DNA from: Thalassoglobus polymorphus
GTDB taxonomy: Bacteria > Planctomycetota > Planctomycetia > Planctomycetales > Planctomycetaceae
Direction of reading: 5' to 3'
Length of the DNA: 64,000 nucleotides
NCBI RefSeq assembly: GCF_007744255.1
Contig: NZ_CP036267.1
Coordinates: 3,599,500-3,663,499, forward strand
Shown: one piece after another, positions 1 through 9,800 of the stretch
Layout of the letters: each line of letters opens with the position of its first letter
How positions within the stretch are numbered: position 1 is the stretch's first letter
Translations under genes and position numbers: made by a program
The notes under the pieces: generated by a model
What the model saw: only the letters and a program-made list of their open reading frames with translations
Database searches by the model: none
Told to the model about the DNA's origin: nothing

Positions 1-384
1 GAAGGTGTTCGTTTAATGTTGATGGGGCTCGCTCCCAATTTGCATGAGCTCGTCGATGGCGATCCGGGTGAGATTTCCGTTGAACTCATGGGACAAGTCG
101 CAAACCAGGATGATCCCGTACGCGATGCAATCCTCAACGCCGCAGCTGACATTGCCATCGGTGTCGCCAACATCATCACGACAATTCACCCGGAACTGAT
201 CGTCATAGGTGGAGGTGTCGCGAATCTGGGGGCACTCCTTCTTGATCGGATTCGTCAAGATGTTGAAGACCGAGTGGGACGCCTGTTCCCCGTTGACGAC
301 ATCCGCATCGAGCGTTCACTACTGAAAGAAAAAGCTGGCGTGCTTGGTGCTGTTGCCTTGGGAATTCATGGGCTTCCAGCTTGA
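1..384 (+). CDS. ROK-family sugar kinase, C-terminal part (5' end outside window)
   Basis: The reading frame is open from the first base and ends at a stop at 382-384, so only the last 127 codons are present. The segment PELIVIGGGVA followed by LLLDRIRQDVEDRV is the typical C-terminal nucleotide-binding region of ROK (repressor/ORF/kinase) proteins. The closing KAGVLGAVALG is also typical of bacterial ROK glucokinases. ROK kinases phosphorylate glucose or related sugars at C6 with ATP in the cytoplasm; the exact sugar cannot be read from this fragment. The N-terminal DxGGT motif and the Zn-binding cysteine motif would lie upstream of the window. Family assignment is firm, substrate is not. 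Confidence 0.85.
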   Translation, partial: EGVRLMLMGLAPNLHELVDGDPGEISVELMGQVANQDDPVRDAILNAAADIAIGVANIITTIHPELIVIGGGVANLGALLLDRIRQDVEDRVGRLFPVDDIRIERSLLKEKAGVLGAVALGIHGLPA

Positions 385-542
385 TCCCCGGAAATATTCG
401 TCGAACTTTAGAGACGTCTGACAATTCGGACTGTCGAGTAGGCGCAGAGCGAGTGGGTCTCCTAGAATGCCCACCTGAAATCAACACTTGAACATATTTC
501 CTCGGCAATCAATTTTCTTAGGTTGCTGAGACGCAACTTGAA

Positions 543-3500
543 ATGAAGAGGTTGTCGATGATTCGGACACTTTTTTTGTCGCTGGTGATGACCGGTCTCC
601 TATGGGGGACCACTCATGCTCAGGAAGAGGGATTCCGTCCAATCTTTGATGGAGAATCTCTCGCTGGCTGGAAAGGTGAAGAAGGTCGATGGGTCGTCAA
701 GGATGGAGCGATCGTCGGTGAAACGACACCAGAAACCCCGCTAGATCACAACACATTTCTTGTTTGGGATCAGGGCGAAGTCGATGACTTCGAACTCCGG
801 TTGCAGTTTCGAATTTCCGGGTCAGACAAAGCCAACAGTGGCATTCAGTTCCGTGGATCTCAACGTGAAGATGGTCACGTCATCGGCTATCAGGCCGACA
901 TCGACATCGCTGGAGCCTGGATCGGCTCACTGTACGATGAAGCAACAGGCCGAGGACCTCTCGCAAAACGAGGAAACAAATCGGTCATTGGCGAGGATGG
1001 AAAACCGCAACCAGAGCAAGTTGCGGATCCGGCTGAACTCTTCAAAAAAATTGACCTCGATGGCTGGAACGAATACTCGATCACCGCACGTGGCAATCAC
1101 ATCACATTGAAAATCAATGGCGATGTCACAGCTGAAGTTCTTGACAATGATCCAAATGGACTGGATCGCTCCGGGATTCTGGCATTGCAACTGCATACCG
1201 GCCCGCCGATGAAAATCGAATTCAAGAACATTCGCTTAAAGCGATTCCCCTTGAAAGATGGTTGGAAGAAAGTTGTCTTCGTCGCGGGAACTCCCAGCCA
1301 CGGATACTTCTCACACGAACACAACGCCGGTTGTAAATTACTCGCGAAAAAGCTGACTGAATCTGGGCAAAAAATCATTTCAACAGTCTACACCAACGGC
1401 TGGCCGAAAGATCCGACAGCCTTCGACAATGCCGATACTGTTGTCTCGTACTGTGATGGCGGCGGCCGGCATTATCTCAACAACAACCTGGAACAGTTTC
1501 AACATCTGGTCGATGAGCGCGGTGTCGGACTGGTTTGTCTTCACTACGCAGTCGAAACCGTCACCGGCGATCCCGGAAACAGTTTCCTGAAATGGATTGG
1601 TGGGTTCTTCGAAGTTGACTGGTCTGTCAATCCCCACTGGGTTGCGAAGTTTGACAAGCTTCCGGACCACCCGATCACCAATGGTGTCGAGCCATTTGAA
1701 ATCAGAGATGAGTGGTATTACCACATGCGATTCGTTTCGGACATGAAAGGGGTCACTCCCATCCTGAGCGACTTACCACCGCGCGAAAGTTTGAATCGTC
1801 CAGATGGACACCACTCCGGAAATCCACATGTCCGGGCTGCTGTGATGGAACGCAAAGAGCCTCAACATGTCGCTTGGGCGTATGACCGCCCAGATGGAAA
1901 AGGTCGCGGCTTCGGTTTCACTGGGGGGCACTTCCATAAAAACTGGGCGAACGACAGTTTCCGGAAAGTTGTCTTAAACGCCATCCTCTGGACAGCCAAC
2001 GCAGACGTTCCAGAAGAGGGAGTCAACTCGCCAACACCAACACAAGAAGAATTGGAAGCCAACCAAGACTTTCCGAAACCCGGAGCGAAGAAAAAGTCGG
2101 CAAACAGCAAAACGACAAACAGCAACAAATCCAAAAGTGCTCCCGCAGATAAATTATCTGGCACAGGGACCAAGCCAGTGGCCTCATCGAAGATTCTGAC
2201 TTCGAAAACTCCGGGGCATGCCGAAACAATCGAAGCGGATATCACAGGTGCCAAGAAACTTTTCCTCGTCGTCACTGATGGCGGAAACGGTTTCAGTTGC
2301 GATTGGGCGGACTGGGCAGAACCTCGGTTGACTCATCCGAACAAGTCCAAACAGGCTCGTGCTGAGAGCGACAAAAACGTTGAAGTTGCAGCTGATGATG
2401 AAGTTGCGATGGACCTCACAACTCTCAAATGGGCGTCAGCAGTCAGCGACTGGGGAAAGGTTCAGGTCGGTAAAAACGCTGGAGGTGGGGCTCTCAAGAT
2501 CAATGGAAAAGCAGTCTCGACCGGCATTGGCGTTCATGCGAATTCGATTATTGAATACAACCTGCCTGAAGGACACAAGTTCACAAAATTCAAATCCCGC
2601 GTCGGTCTTGATAACGGCGGAACCGACCAGGCAGGCGGAGCAAGTTCGAGCGTCCAGTTTCACGTCTTTACCGAACGACCGAGCAAGAGTTTTCTCGCGC
2701 AGGTCTCTGGAGGTGGAACTTCTGTCGCCGCCGCAAGTCACGAATCTGGTGATGCTGTCGAACAATTAAAAGTTCACGATCAGCTGGAAGCAACACTCTT
2801 CGCTTCCGAGCCGATGATGTCAAACCCGGCCTCGATCGACATCGATCACCTCGGACGAGTCTGGGTTTGCGAGGCGATTAATTATCGTGCTTTTCGCAAT
2901 AAAGACATCATTGGAGATCGTCCTGAAGGAGATCGCATCCTGGTTCTCGAAGACACAAACGGCGACGCGAAAGCAGATAAATCGACAGTCTTCTATCAAG
3001 GCCACGATGTCGACTCTGCTCACGGAATTCTGATCCTCCCAACGACCAACGGCAAAGGGCTTCGCGCACTTGTTTCTGCGTTGGACTCAGTCTTCTTTCT
3101 GATTGATGACGATGGAGATTTAAAATCGGATCGCAAGGAAATTCTTTTCACTGGAATTTCAGGCGCGCAACATGATCACGGAATTCATGCCTTTCATTTC
3201 GGCCCAGACGGCAAGCTCTATTTCAACTTTGGAAACGCTGGAAAGCAGATCAAAGACAAAGAGGGCAAACCGATCATTGACCTCGCCGGGAATGAAGTCA
3301 ACGATTCTCGCAAACCGTATCAAGAGGGGATGGTCTTCCGCTGCAATCTCGATGGCAGCGAGTTTGAAACGCTCGGTTGGAACTTCCGAAACAACTGGGA
3401 AGTCTGTGTCGATTCATTCGGGACAATGTGGCAATCTGACAACGATGACGACGGCAATCGTGGAGTCCGCATCAACTATGTCATGGAATATGGCAATTAC

Positions 3501-5747
3501 GGATATAAGGACGAATTCACAGGAGCAGGCTGGAAGGAACCGCGTACTGGCTGGGAAGAGGAAATTCCTCTTCGCCACTGGCACTTGAACGACCCGGGTG
3601 TTGTGCCGAATCTGTTGCAAACCGGACAAGGTGCACCGACGGGAATCTGTTTGTACGAAGGAGAATTGCTGCCGGAAATTTTCCACGGTCAGCCGATCCA
3701 CTGTGACGCAGGACCAAACATTTGCCGAGCATACATCACCAAGCGAGACGGTGCCGGATACACCGCAGAAGCAGTCGATATCCTCGACGGAGCTTCCAAT
3801 AAATGGTTCCGACCTTCGGATGTTTGTGTCGCTCCAGATGGTTCCATCCTCGTCGCAGACTGGTACGACCCCGGAGTTGGCGGACACCGAATGCAGGATG
3901 CAAAACGTGGCCGAATTTTTCGGGTGGTCCCCAAAGGAAAAGATCTCGCGAACAAATATTCGTCTTCGAAGATCGACGTTTCAACGCCTGAAGGTGCTGT
4001 AATAGCGCTCAGTTCACCCAACATGTCTCGACGTTATCTCGGCTGGACTGCCCTCATGGAAATGGGACAAGATGCCTTGCCAGCATTGAAGGTCATGTTG
4101 GAGTCAGACAAGCCTTACCTGAGAGCACGCGCCTTATGGGCCATCGGAAAGCTGAACATTAATACTGATGAGCGTTTGGCTTTCATTCTGGCTGCGATGA
4201 ATGACAACGAAAATCTGGATCAACAAATCACAGCGGCCCGTTTGGCCCGTCAACTTCTGAGTGAAATTCCGGTCGATCAATACACCGGAAAAGTCACGAT
4301 TGACGAACTGAATCTTGCCTTGGCCCGTGAAGTCTTGATTTCAATGCGGGCTGCTGAGTTACCTGATGAACCGGAACTCTGGGCTAAACTCGCTTCGAAA
4401 TATGACGGCAAGGACCGATGGTATCTTGAGGCCTTGGGTATTGCGGCAAATGGACAATGGGACGAATGTCTTTCCAAGTGGCTCGACAACGGAGGCGATC
4501 CGACCTCGCCAGCGGGCCGCGAGATTGTCTGGAGATCCCGTGCAAGCCGGACTCCTGAACTTCTCGCTGATCTTATCACCAATCCCAACACACCAACGGG
4601 CGATTTGCCGCGTCTCTTCCGGTCACTCGACTTCCAAAACAGTGTTGCCAAACAAGATGTCGTTTTAGACCTTGCCTTCAAAGAAATTTCCGGTGTCGAC
4701 GCAAAAGATATCGCCTTTATCCATGCAGAAGCACTCAACCGCCTGAAGGGTTTTGATCTCGAATCAAAACCGAAATACATGGCAGCCTTGAAGACCACTT
4801 TGGACGCCAACGAAGGAACGACGCAATTCATCCAACTCGTCGACAAATTCAACGTGACAGACCGTTACCCGGCTCTGCTGAAAATAGCGCTGGCGAATCC
4901 GAATTCGCAAATCGCCGTCGAAGCAGTCACTACGCTGTACAATAAGAAGCAACATAAACTGATCAGAGAATCTCTGGCGAGCGACAATCGTGAAGTGGTC
5001 GAGAAGACACTTGCAGCTCTTTCGACAGCTGCGAGTGGGCACAGCAATGGCCCATTGTTAGAAGTCGTTAAGGATGGATCACGACCGATTTGGGCACGCC
5101 GTGGCGCGGTGAAAGCACTCGGAGCTTCCCTCCCAGGAGCCAAGGCACTTCTGAAAATGGCTCAGGAGAATGAGTACTCCCCTCAAATCAAGGATGCCGT
5201 CGCAGTCACCCTCAACGGCTCACGATGGAAAATCATCAATGAGCCTGCCTCGAAACTCTTCCCACCACCTCCGGGAAAAGAAAACAAGCCGATTCCTGCG
5301 ATTTCGCAGCTCATTGAAATGAAAGGAAACTCGTCAAACGGACGAGTGATTTTCAACACCACCGGAACATGTAACAAATGTCACAAGGTGAATGGAATCG
5401 GCCAGGAAGTTGGCCCGGACCTTTCAGAAATCGGAAAGAAGCTGAGCCGCCCTGCATTATTTGAATCGATCCTGTACCCTTCAGCCGGAATCAGCCACAA
5501 CTACGAAAACTGGTTGGTCGTCACCGACGAGGGACTGAGCTTCAGTGGTCTGCTGGTGAGTGAGACTGACGAGGAAATCAAAATCAAAGATGAAAAAGGA
5601 ATCGTCCGGACCATCAAAACATCTGCAGTGGAGGCGAAGAAGAAGCAAGACATTTCCCTCATGCCTGCTGATTTACAAAAACTGATCACCGTTCAGGAAC
5701 TGGTTGATACAGTTGAGTACCTTCAGTCGTTGAAGGAGAAACAGTAG
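543..5747 (+). CDS. Secreted PVC-type heme-binding CxxCH protein with DUF1080, ThuA and NPCBM modules
   Basis: A 1734-residue exported protein. Residues 1-27 form a signal peptide (MKRLSMIRTLFLSLVMTGLL, cut near HAQ). Modules in order: DUF1080/3-keto-disaccharide hydrolase-like jelly roll (about 28-238); ThuA-like domain (about 241-495, KKVVFVAGTPSHG); Lys/Ser-rich linker; NPCBM-type carbohydrate-binding region (about 545-725); membrane-bound-dehydrogenase-like beta-propeller (about 745-1150, HLGRVWVCEAINYRAF); HEAT-like repeats (about 1155-1560); and a C-terminal cytochrome c module with one CNKCH heme motif near 1610. This architecture is characteristic of Planctomycetes and is usually linked to glycan breakdown and sugar oxidation in the periplasm. 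The reaction is unproven. The gene stands alone and is followed by a strong hairpin. Confidence 0.9.
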   Translation: MKRLSMIRTLFLSLVMTGLLWGTTHAQEEGFRPIFDGESLAGWKGEEGRWVVKDGAIVGETTPETPLDHNTFLVWDQGEVDDFELRLQFRISGSDKANSGIQFRGSQREDGHVIGYQADIDIAGAWIGSLYDEATGRGPLAKRGNKSVIGEDGKPQPEQVADPAELFKKIDLDGWNEYSITARGNHITLKINGDVTAEVLDNDPNGLDRSGILALQLHTGPPMKIEFKNIRLKRFPLKDGWKKVVFVAGTPSHGYFSHEHNAGCKLLAKKLTESGQKIISTVYTNGWPKDPTAFDNADTVVSYCDGGGRHYLNNNLEQFQHLVDERGVGLVCLHYAVETVTGDPGNSFLKWIGGFFEVDWSVNPHWVAKFDKLPDHPITNGVEPFEIRDEWYYHMRFVSDMKGVTPILSDLPPRESLNRPDGHHSGNPHVRAAVMERKEPQHVAWAYDRPDGKGRGFGFTGGHFHKNWANDSFRKVVLNAILWTANADVPEEGVNSPTPTQEELEANQDFPKPGAKKKSANSKTTNSNKSKSAPADKLSGTGTKPVASSKILTSKTPGHAETIEADITGAKKLFLVVTDGGNGFSCDWADWAEPRLTHPNKSKQARAESDKNVEVAADDEVAMDLTTLKWASAVSDWGKVQVGKNAGGGALKINGKAVSTGIGVHANSIIEYNLPEGHKFTKFKSRVGLDNGGTDQAGGASSSVQFHVFTERPSKSFLAQVSGGGTSVAAASHESGDAVEQLKVHDQLEATLFASEPMMSNPASIDIDHLGRVWVCEAINYRAFRNKDIIGDRPEGDRILVLEDTNGDAKADKSTVFYQGHDVDSAHGILILPTTNGKGLRALVSALDSVFFLIDDDGDLKSDRKEILFTGISGAQHDHGIHAFHFGPDGKLYFNFGNAGKQIKDKEGKPIIDLAGNEVNDSRKPYQEGMVFRCNLDGSEFETLGWNFRNNWEVCVDSFGTMWQSDNDDDGNRGVRINYVMEYGNYGYKDEFTGAGWKEPRTGWEEEIPLRHWHLNDPGVVPNLLQTGQGAPTGICLYEGELLPEIFHGQPIHCDAGPNICRAYITKRDGAGYTAEAVDILDGASNKWFRPSDVCVAPDGSILVADWYDPGVGGHRMQDAKRGRIFRVVPKGKDLANKYSSSKIDVSTPEGAVIALSSPNMSRRYLGWTALMEMGQDALPALKVMLESDKPYLRARALWAIGKLNINTDERLAFILAAMNDNENLDQQITAARLARQLLSEIPVDQYTGKVTIDELNLALAREVLISMRAAELPDEPELWAKLASKYDGKDRWYLEALGIAANGQWDECLSKWLDNGGDPTSPAGREIVWRSRASRTPELLADLITNPNTPTGDLPRLFRSLDFQNSVAKQDVVLDLAFKEISGVDAKDIAFIHAEALNRLKGFDLESKPKYMAALKTTLDANEGTTQFIQLVDKFNVTDRYPALLKIALANPNSQIAVEAVTTLYNKKQHKLIRESLASDNREVVEKTLAALSTAASGHSNGPLLEVVKDGSRPIWARRGAVKALGASLPGAKALLKMAQENEYSPQIKDAVAVTLNGSRWKIINEPASKLFPPPPGKENKPIPAISQLIEMKGNSSNGRVIFNTTGTCNKCHKVNGIGQEVGPDLSEIGKKLSRPALFESILYPSAGISHNYENWLVVTDEGLSFSGLLVSETDEEIKIKDEKGIVRTIKTSAVEAKKKQDISLMPADLQKLITVQELVDTVEYLQSLKEKQ

Positions 5748-5789
5748 GGCTTCAATTCCCGCAGTCGTTCTTAACGTTTCAAAAACTCT

Positions 5790-5818
5790 TTCACCCCACA
5801 CATGCTGTGCGGGGTGAA
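5790..5818 (+). terminator. Hairpin after the 1734-residue CxxCH gene
   Basis: TTCACCCC pairs with GGGGTGAA, and inside it CACA pairs with TGTG around a short loop. The hairpin starts 42 bases after the stop codon of the large gene. The downstream sequence is only moderately T-rich (TCGCTTCTCTAATTATTC), so it may terminate weakly or act as an mRNA 3' stabiliser. Confidence 0.6.
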
Positions 5819-5854
5819 TCGCTTCTCTAATTATTCAAGGAAGATAACGCCTCC

Positions 5855-6490
5855 ATGATTCGGAAAATCTCAGGGAAATTATGTGACCTACGCGATCAGG
5901 GAGCCACAATTGAAGTCGGAGCTTTCGAATACGAAGTTCTGATTCCGGAATTTGTCCGCAGGCAGCTACAAAGCAAGATGGACGAAGACGTCACGTTGAT
6001 GACAATTCATTACATCGACGGGAACCCGCAAAAAGGTCGTCTCACTCCTCGACTCGTCGGCTTTCTCCATCAGGCAGAGCGAGAATTCTTCGAACTGATC
6101 TGTCAGGTCGATGGAGTCGGTGTGAAGAAGGCACTGCAGGCAATGGTCCGACCGGTTCAAGAAGTCGCCATCGCAATCGAAGAACAGGATTCCAAACAGC
6201 TGAGCACACTCCCCGGCATTGGACCGGCAGTCGCAGAGAGAATCATCGCGAAGTTGCGTCGCAAGATGGCCAAATTCGCACTGCTTGTCGATCAGGAAGG
6301 TCCGGGAGAAAAACGGGGCGACCGAGACTTGCTCAACGAAACTTTCGAAGCTCTTCTGGCACTTGGACACTCACAAAGCGACGCCCGAGAAAAAATCGAA
6401 AAGGCGTCTTCATCCAGGAAAACCAAATTCAAATCAGTCGAAGATGTGCTTCAGTTCATCTATACACAGCAGCGACCTGAAGACGCTTAA
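5855..6490 (+). CDS. ruvA: Holliday junction branch-migration protein RuvA
   Basis: A 211-residue protein close to the usual RuvA length of about 200. RuvA tetramers bind the four-way junction and load the RuvB motor during recombinational repair. The N-terminal OB fold begins [12 protein letters not shown]. The two helix-hairpin-helix motifs are visible as [16 protein letters not shown] (about 87-100) and [20 protein letters not shown] (about 115-134). The C-terminal RuvB-interacting UBA-like domain ([19 protein letters not shown]...) is present. The ATG at 5855 fits the universal start of the family and is preceded by AAGGAAG. RuvB and RuvC are not in the window, so the gene is separated from its partners here. 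Confidence 0.93.
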   Translation: MIRKISGKLCDLRDQGATIEVGAFEYEVLIPEFVRRQLQSKMDEDVTLMTIHYIDGNPQKGRLTPRLVGFLHQAEREFFELICQVDGVGVKKALQAMVRPVQEVAIAIEEQDSKQLSTLPGIGPAVAERIIAKLRRKMAKFALLVDQEGPGEKRGDRDLLNETFEALLALGHSQSDAREKIEKASSSRKTKFKSVEDVLQFIYTQQRPEDA

Positions 6491-6500
6491 AGATGCAACA

Positions 6501-6537
6501 TGTCGAAGTTCCTCACAAACCATGGGGAACTTCGACA
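6501..6537 (+). terminator. Perfect 12-bp stem hairpin after ruvA
   Basis: TGTCGAAGTTCC (6501-6512) is exactly complementary to GGAACTTCGACA (6526-6537) with a 13-base loop, 10 bases after the ruvA stop. There is no real T-run after it, so it may be a weak terminator or an RNA-end stabiliser. Confidence 0.6.
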
Positions 6538-6555
6538 ACTTCAAAATCGCCAGCA

Positions 6556-6636
6556 AGAACATTTCCAATGTTTTTCTTGTCCGCGAAGTACGTTTTGACA
6601 CGTCCAGACGCTGATGCCACGAGACAGTAGTGCTAA
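6556..6636 (+). repeat. Dispersed palindromic element, family A (partial copy)
   Basis: Matches the reverse complement of the element at 20616-20714, including a 22-bp exact match (6575-6596 against 20675-20696), then continues through GATGCCACGAGACAG. The left end reads AGAACATTTCCAATG against AGAGCATTTTCAATG in the other copy. The right end is truncated. It lies in the gap downstream of ruvA. Confidence 0.75.
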
Positions 6637-6672
6637 GACGGATTTTAGATTTGCTTTAGTTGACTGACATCC

Positions 6673-6740
6673 TCTCCCATCACAGCGTCTCTCCCATCAC
6701 AGCGTCTCTCCCATCACAGCGTCTCTCCCATCACAGCGTC
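6673..6740. repeat. Tandem repeat, 4 x 17 bp
   Basis: Four perfect, uninterrupted copies of TCTCCCATCACAGCGTC start at 6673, 6690, 6707 and 6724. The array sits between ruvA and the convergent 1864-residue gene and directly abuts the left inverted repeat of the element at 6741-6844. Confidence 0.95.
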
Positions 6741-6844
6741 TCTCTTTGAAGCAGCTTGGTCTTTCAGATCCTGATGGAGGCTGCTTTTCATGCGGAAAAT
6801 TGTACACTTCCACGAGGCAGGAACGCGCACATTTTTCAAAGAGA
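6741..6844. repeat. 104-bp element with perfect 10-bp terminal inverted repeats, family A-like
   Basis: TCTCTTTGAA at 6741-6750 is the exact reverse complement of TTCAAAGAGA at 6835-6844. The length (104 bp) and an internal CCACGAGGCAG(G)AACGCG resemble the core of the family A elements (CCACGAGGCAGAACGCG in the reverse complement of 20616-20714). The ends differ from the usual TAGAGCA/TGCTCTA, so it may be a diverged subfamily. Confidence 0.6.
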
Positions 6845-6879
6845 GAATTGATCCTGTCGTAGCAGGCGGCCCCGAACCT

Positions 6880-9800
6880 TTACTCGCGTTGTTGGATGAA
6901 CACGAACGTTCCTTTTTTATTCGACGTTGCGATATCGAGTAGTCCGTCGCCATTGATATCGGCAACGTCGAATTGAGTTCCGATGCCGGAGTTGTCGTCG
7001 ATCTGGTGTCTCGTCCAAACCGGTTTGCCATTCTCTCGTTTGAGCTCATACCAGAAGACAACAGCAGGTTCATTTCCGCCCGGGTCTTTCCCACCATGAG
7101 CCCAGTGTCGTTTCCCGGTCACGAAATCGGGCAGACCATCCCCATTGATATCCGCCAGCATCAACGCATGCGTCTGCGAAAAGTCTTCTGAGATAAGATG
7201 GGTCTCCCACTCAACACCTTTCGGCTTCCCTTCACCTGCAGTCTCTACTCTCTTTTGCTCATGCCACCAAATTCCGTAACGGTGAGCGGACGATGTCAAA
7301 ACATCGTTGTCTCCGTCCCCATCGAAGTCGTAGACATACATTTGCGCACATGCTTCTCCGAATGGAGCGGGATGCCATTCCCAAGGCTGATCATCTGAGT
7401 CATCTGCAGGAGCTTCCCACCAGCCGGAGGTGGTTAAGATGTCATTCCGTCCGTCACCGTTGATATCGCCAGCTCCGACTCCGTGTGAGAAGCGATCTGT
7501 TCCGGGAGCACCAGGACCGGAGATCGCGTTGATCTTCCACTCGGCTGTCGGCAAGTCCTTCGGAGTCGCAAAGCCCATAATCTTTTGATCGAAACCACAC
7601 AGCAACTCACGCACGCCGTCTCCATTGATATCTAATAGCTGCGGACTCTCATTATTGGTCACTGGTGTCAACTGATGTCGCTTCCAGGCTGTCTCCTCTT
7701 TGGTTTGTCCAGGATTTTCGAACCACCACGTCGGCTTTCCCGGAAAATCGACAACAACAAGGTCCAGCCAACCGTCGCCGTTCACATCCATCGCAAAGTT
7801 GCAGAATGTATTACTGTAGCCCTTGGGGTCAAATTCCTGCTTAGGGACAGTAATCGAATACGGTTGCGGATGAACAAACTGGCCACTTCCAGTTTTCAAA
7901 GAGAGTTTTTGCTCTACAGCATCAGTGCTGATACCGACCTGGCTGCTACGATTTTTGAATGGAGATTGTAGCGGGAACCAAACCGACCCGGCTGCGACAT
8001 CCATGTGTCCATCTTTATTGAAATCTGCAATCGCGCAACCTTCGCTTCGGAAAACGTCATCGAGTTGAATTTTCTTCCAACTGATTTTTTGACCTTCCTC
8101 CAATGGAACGGAACTCGGCCAACCACTCGCAGGTGAACCAGCGGCGGGAAATGGTGGAAGCGGATCGAGGAGTTTGATCTCTAAATTACGGAAGCGAACT
8201 TCCATCGGATCGCCGGAGTGCAGTTGGACTGCAATTTGTCCGGAGAGTTGCCCCGCATCGTCAACGAGGTCCACAACCTGTTTGCCGTTGAAGAAAATTT
8301 GCACTCGGTGTCCGACCGCCCGAATCCGGTACGAGTTCCAGTCACCTTTCTTCACAAGCTTCGAGTTGTCGTTTTTAACGAGTAATCCTCGAGCAGATTC
8401 TTCGTAGAGTTTGCCCCACCAACCTTGACCGATATCTGCCTGGTACCCGCGCATCTCTCCATCGGGAAGCGGGACAGACCGGAATTGAATCCCACTATTT
8501 CCGTTGTTGGGTTCAAGTTTCACTTCGCAGGAAAACTCAAAGTTATCGAAGAGCATTTCACTAACGAGAAAGGCGTTGTGCTTGAGTCCTTTGGAGCGAC
8601 CAACGATCTCGCCGTTCTCGACATTCCAAAGTTTTTGGTCTTCTTCCCGAGTTGCTCGCCAGTCATCCAGATTTTTGGCATTGTAAAATCGATTCAAATT
8701 TTCTTCGCGAGCTGCCATCGGCACTTGGCGTGTCCCGGAGAGATAGGCGATCAGCGACCGGGCTTCATGATCGCTGAATGGTTTCAGCAGGTCGTCCGGC
8801 ATCATTGATTGCTCACTTTGCTTCCGAGCTTCAATTTCGTTGACCGGAACCTGCACGAGTTCGTTGGTCGTTTGAATGGTGACCAGTGAACTTGTTTCTT
8901 CCTTAATGATCCCTGTGATGACGCGGCCCGAGTCCGTGACGATGACCGCGGGTTGATACTCTTTTGCCATGACAGCGGATGGATCGAGAATGTTCGTCAG
9001 CAGATAGTTGTGATCCTTGCGATTCGCTCCGGTGATATCCGGCCCCACTTTGCTGCCGACTCCGTAGAGAGTGTGGCACTGTTGGCAAGTCTTCGCAAAG
9101 ATGGCCCGCCCCAAGTGAACATCAGGCTTTGCGTGTGAGTCGGAATTGACCAAGCCAAGATATTTCTCAATCAGCTTCTTGCGGTCAACATCGCTCTCAC
9201 GGACAACTCCCCAAACTTTGTTAAGCAACTCAGTGACTTCAGGGTCATCGAGATTTCTAAGTTGACGGATCAAATCGGCTGAAAGGTCTTTCCGAGGGAC
9301 TGCCCCCGATTCGGCAGCTGTGAGGAGTTCGATGGCATAATTCGCCCGACTGGCGAGCGCGTTACGGGCGTCGGTTTGTTCGCCAGCGTTGAGTGTCTTG
9401 TAATTCGCAACGATTGCTTTTGCGATGGCAGAATCGTTGATCGTAGCTGCGGCCCGGAGTGCCTCGGCTCTCAGAGTTGTTCCGGTGAGAAGCTGAGAAA
9501 TAATTCCTGCCAGATTTTCAGACTCGTTCTCAACGAGGAAACTAAAGATGACTTTGCGTTCTTCATACGCTCCCGCTTCATCAACGACGATCTCTTCCAG
9601 CTTTTGCTGAGCCTCTTGATCCCCGAATTTCGCACCGAGTCCGAGAGCGTAAAGATAGACATCAAAATTCGCTGCTGTCGTCTTCGGTTTCGAAAGTTTC
9701 TCGAAGATTTCCGCCCACTTCGCGGGAGCTTTGACCGTCTTTTGCCCTGCGAGGGAGCTGCGAATCCCTTTCAGGAACGTCAGGCGAACGTCGTCGGTTT

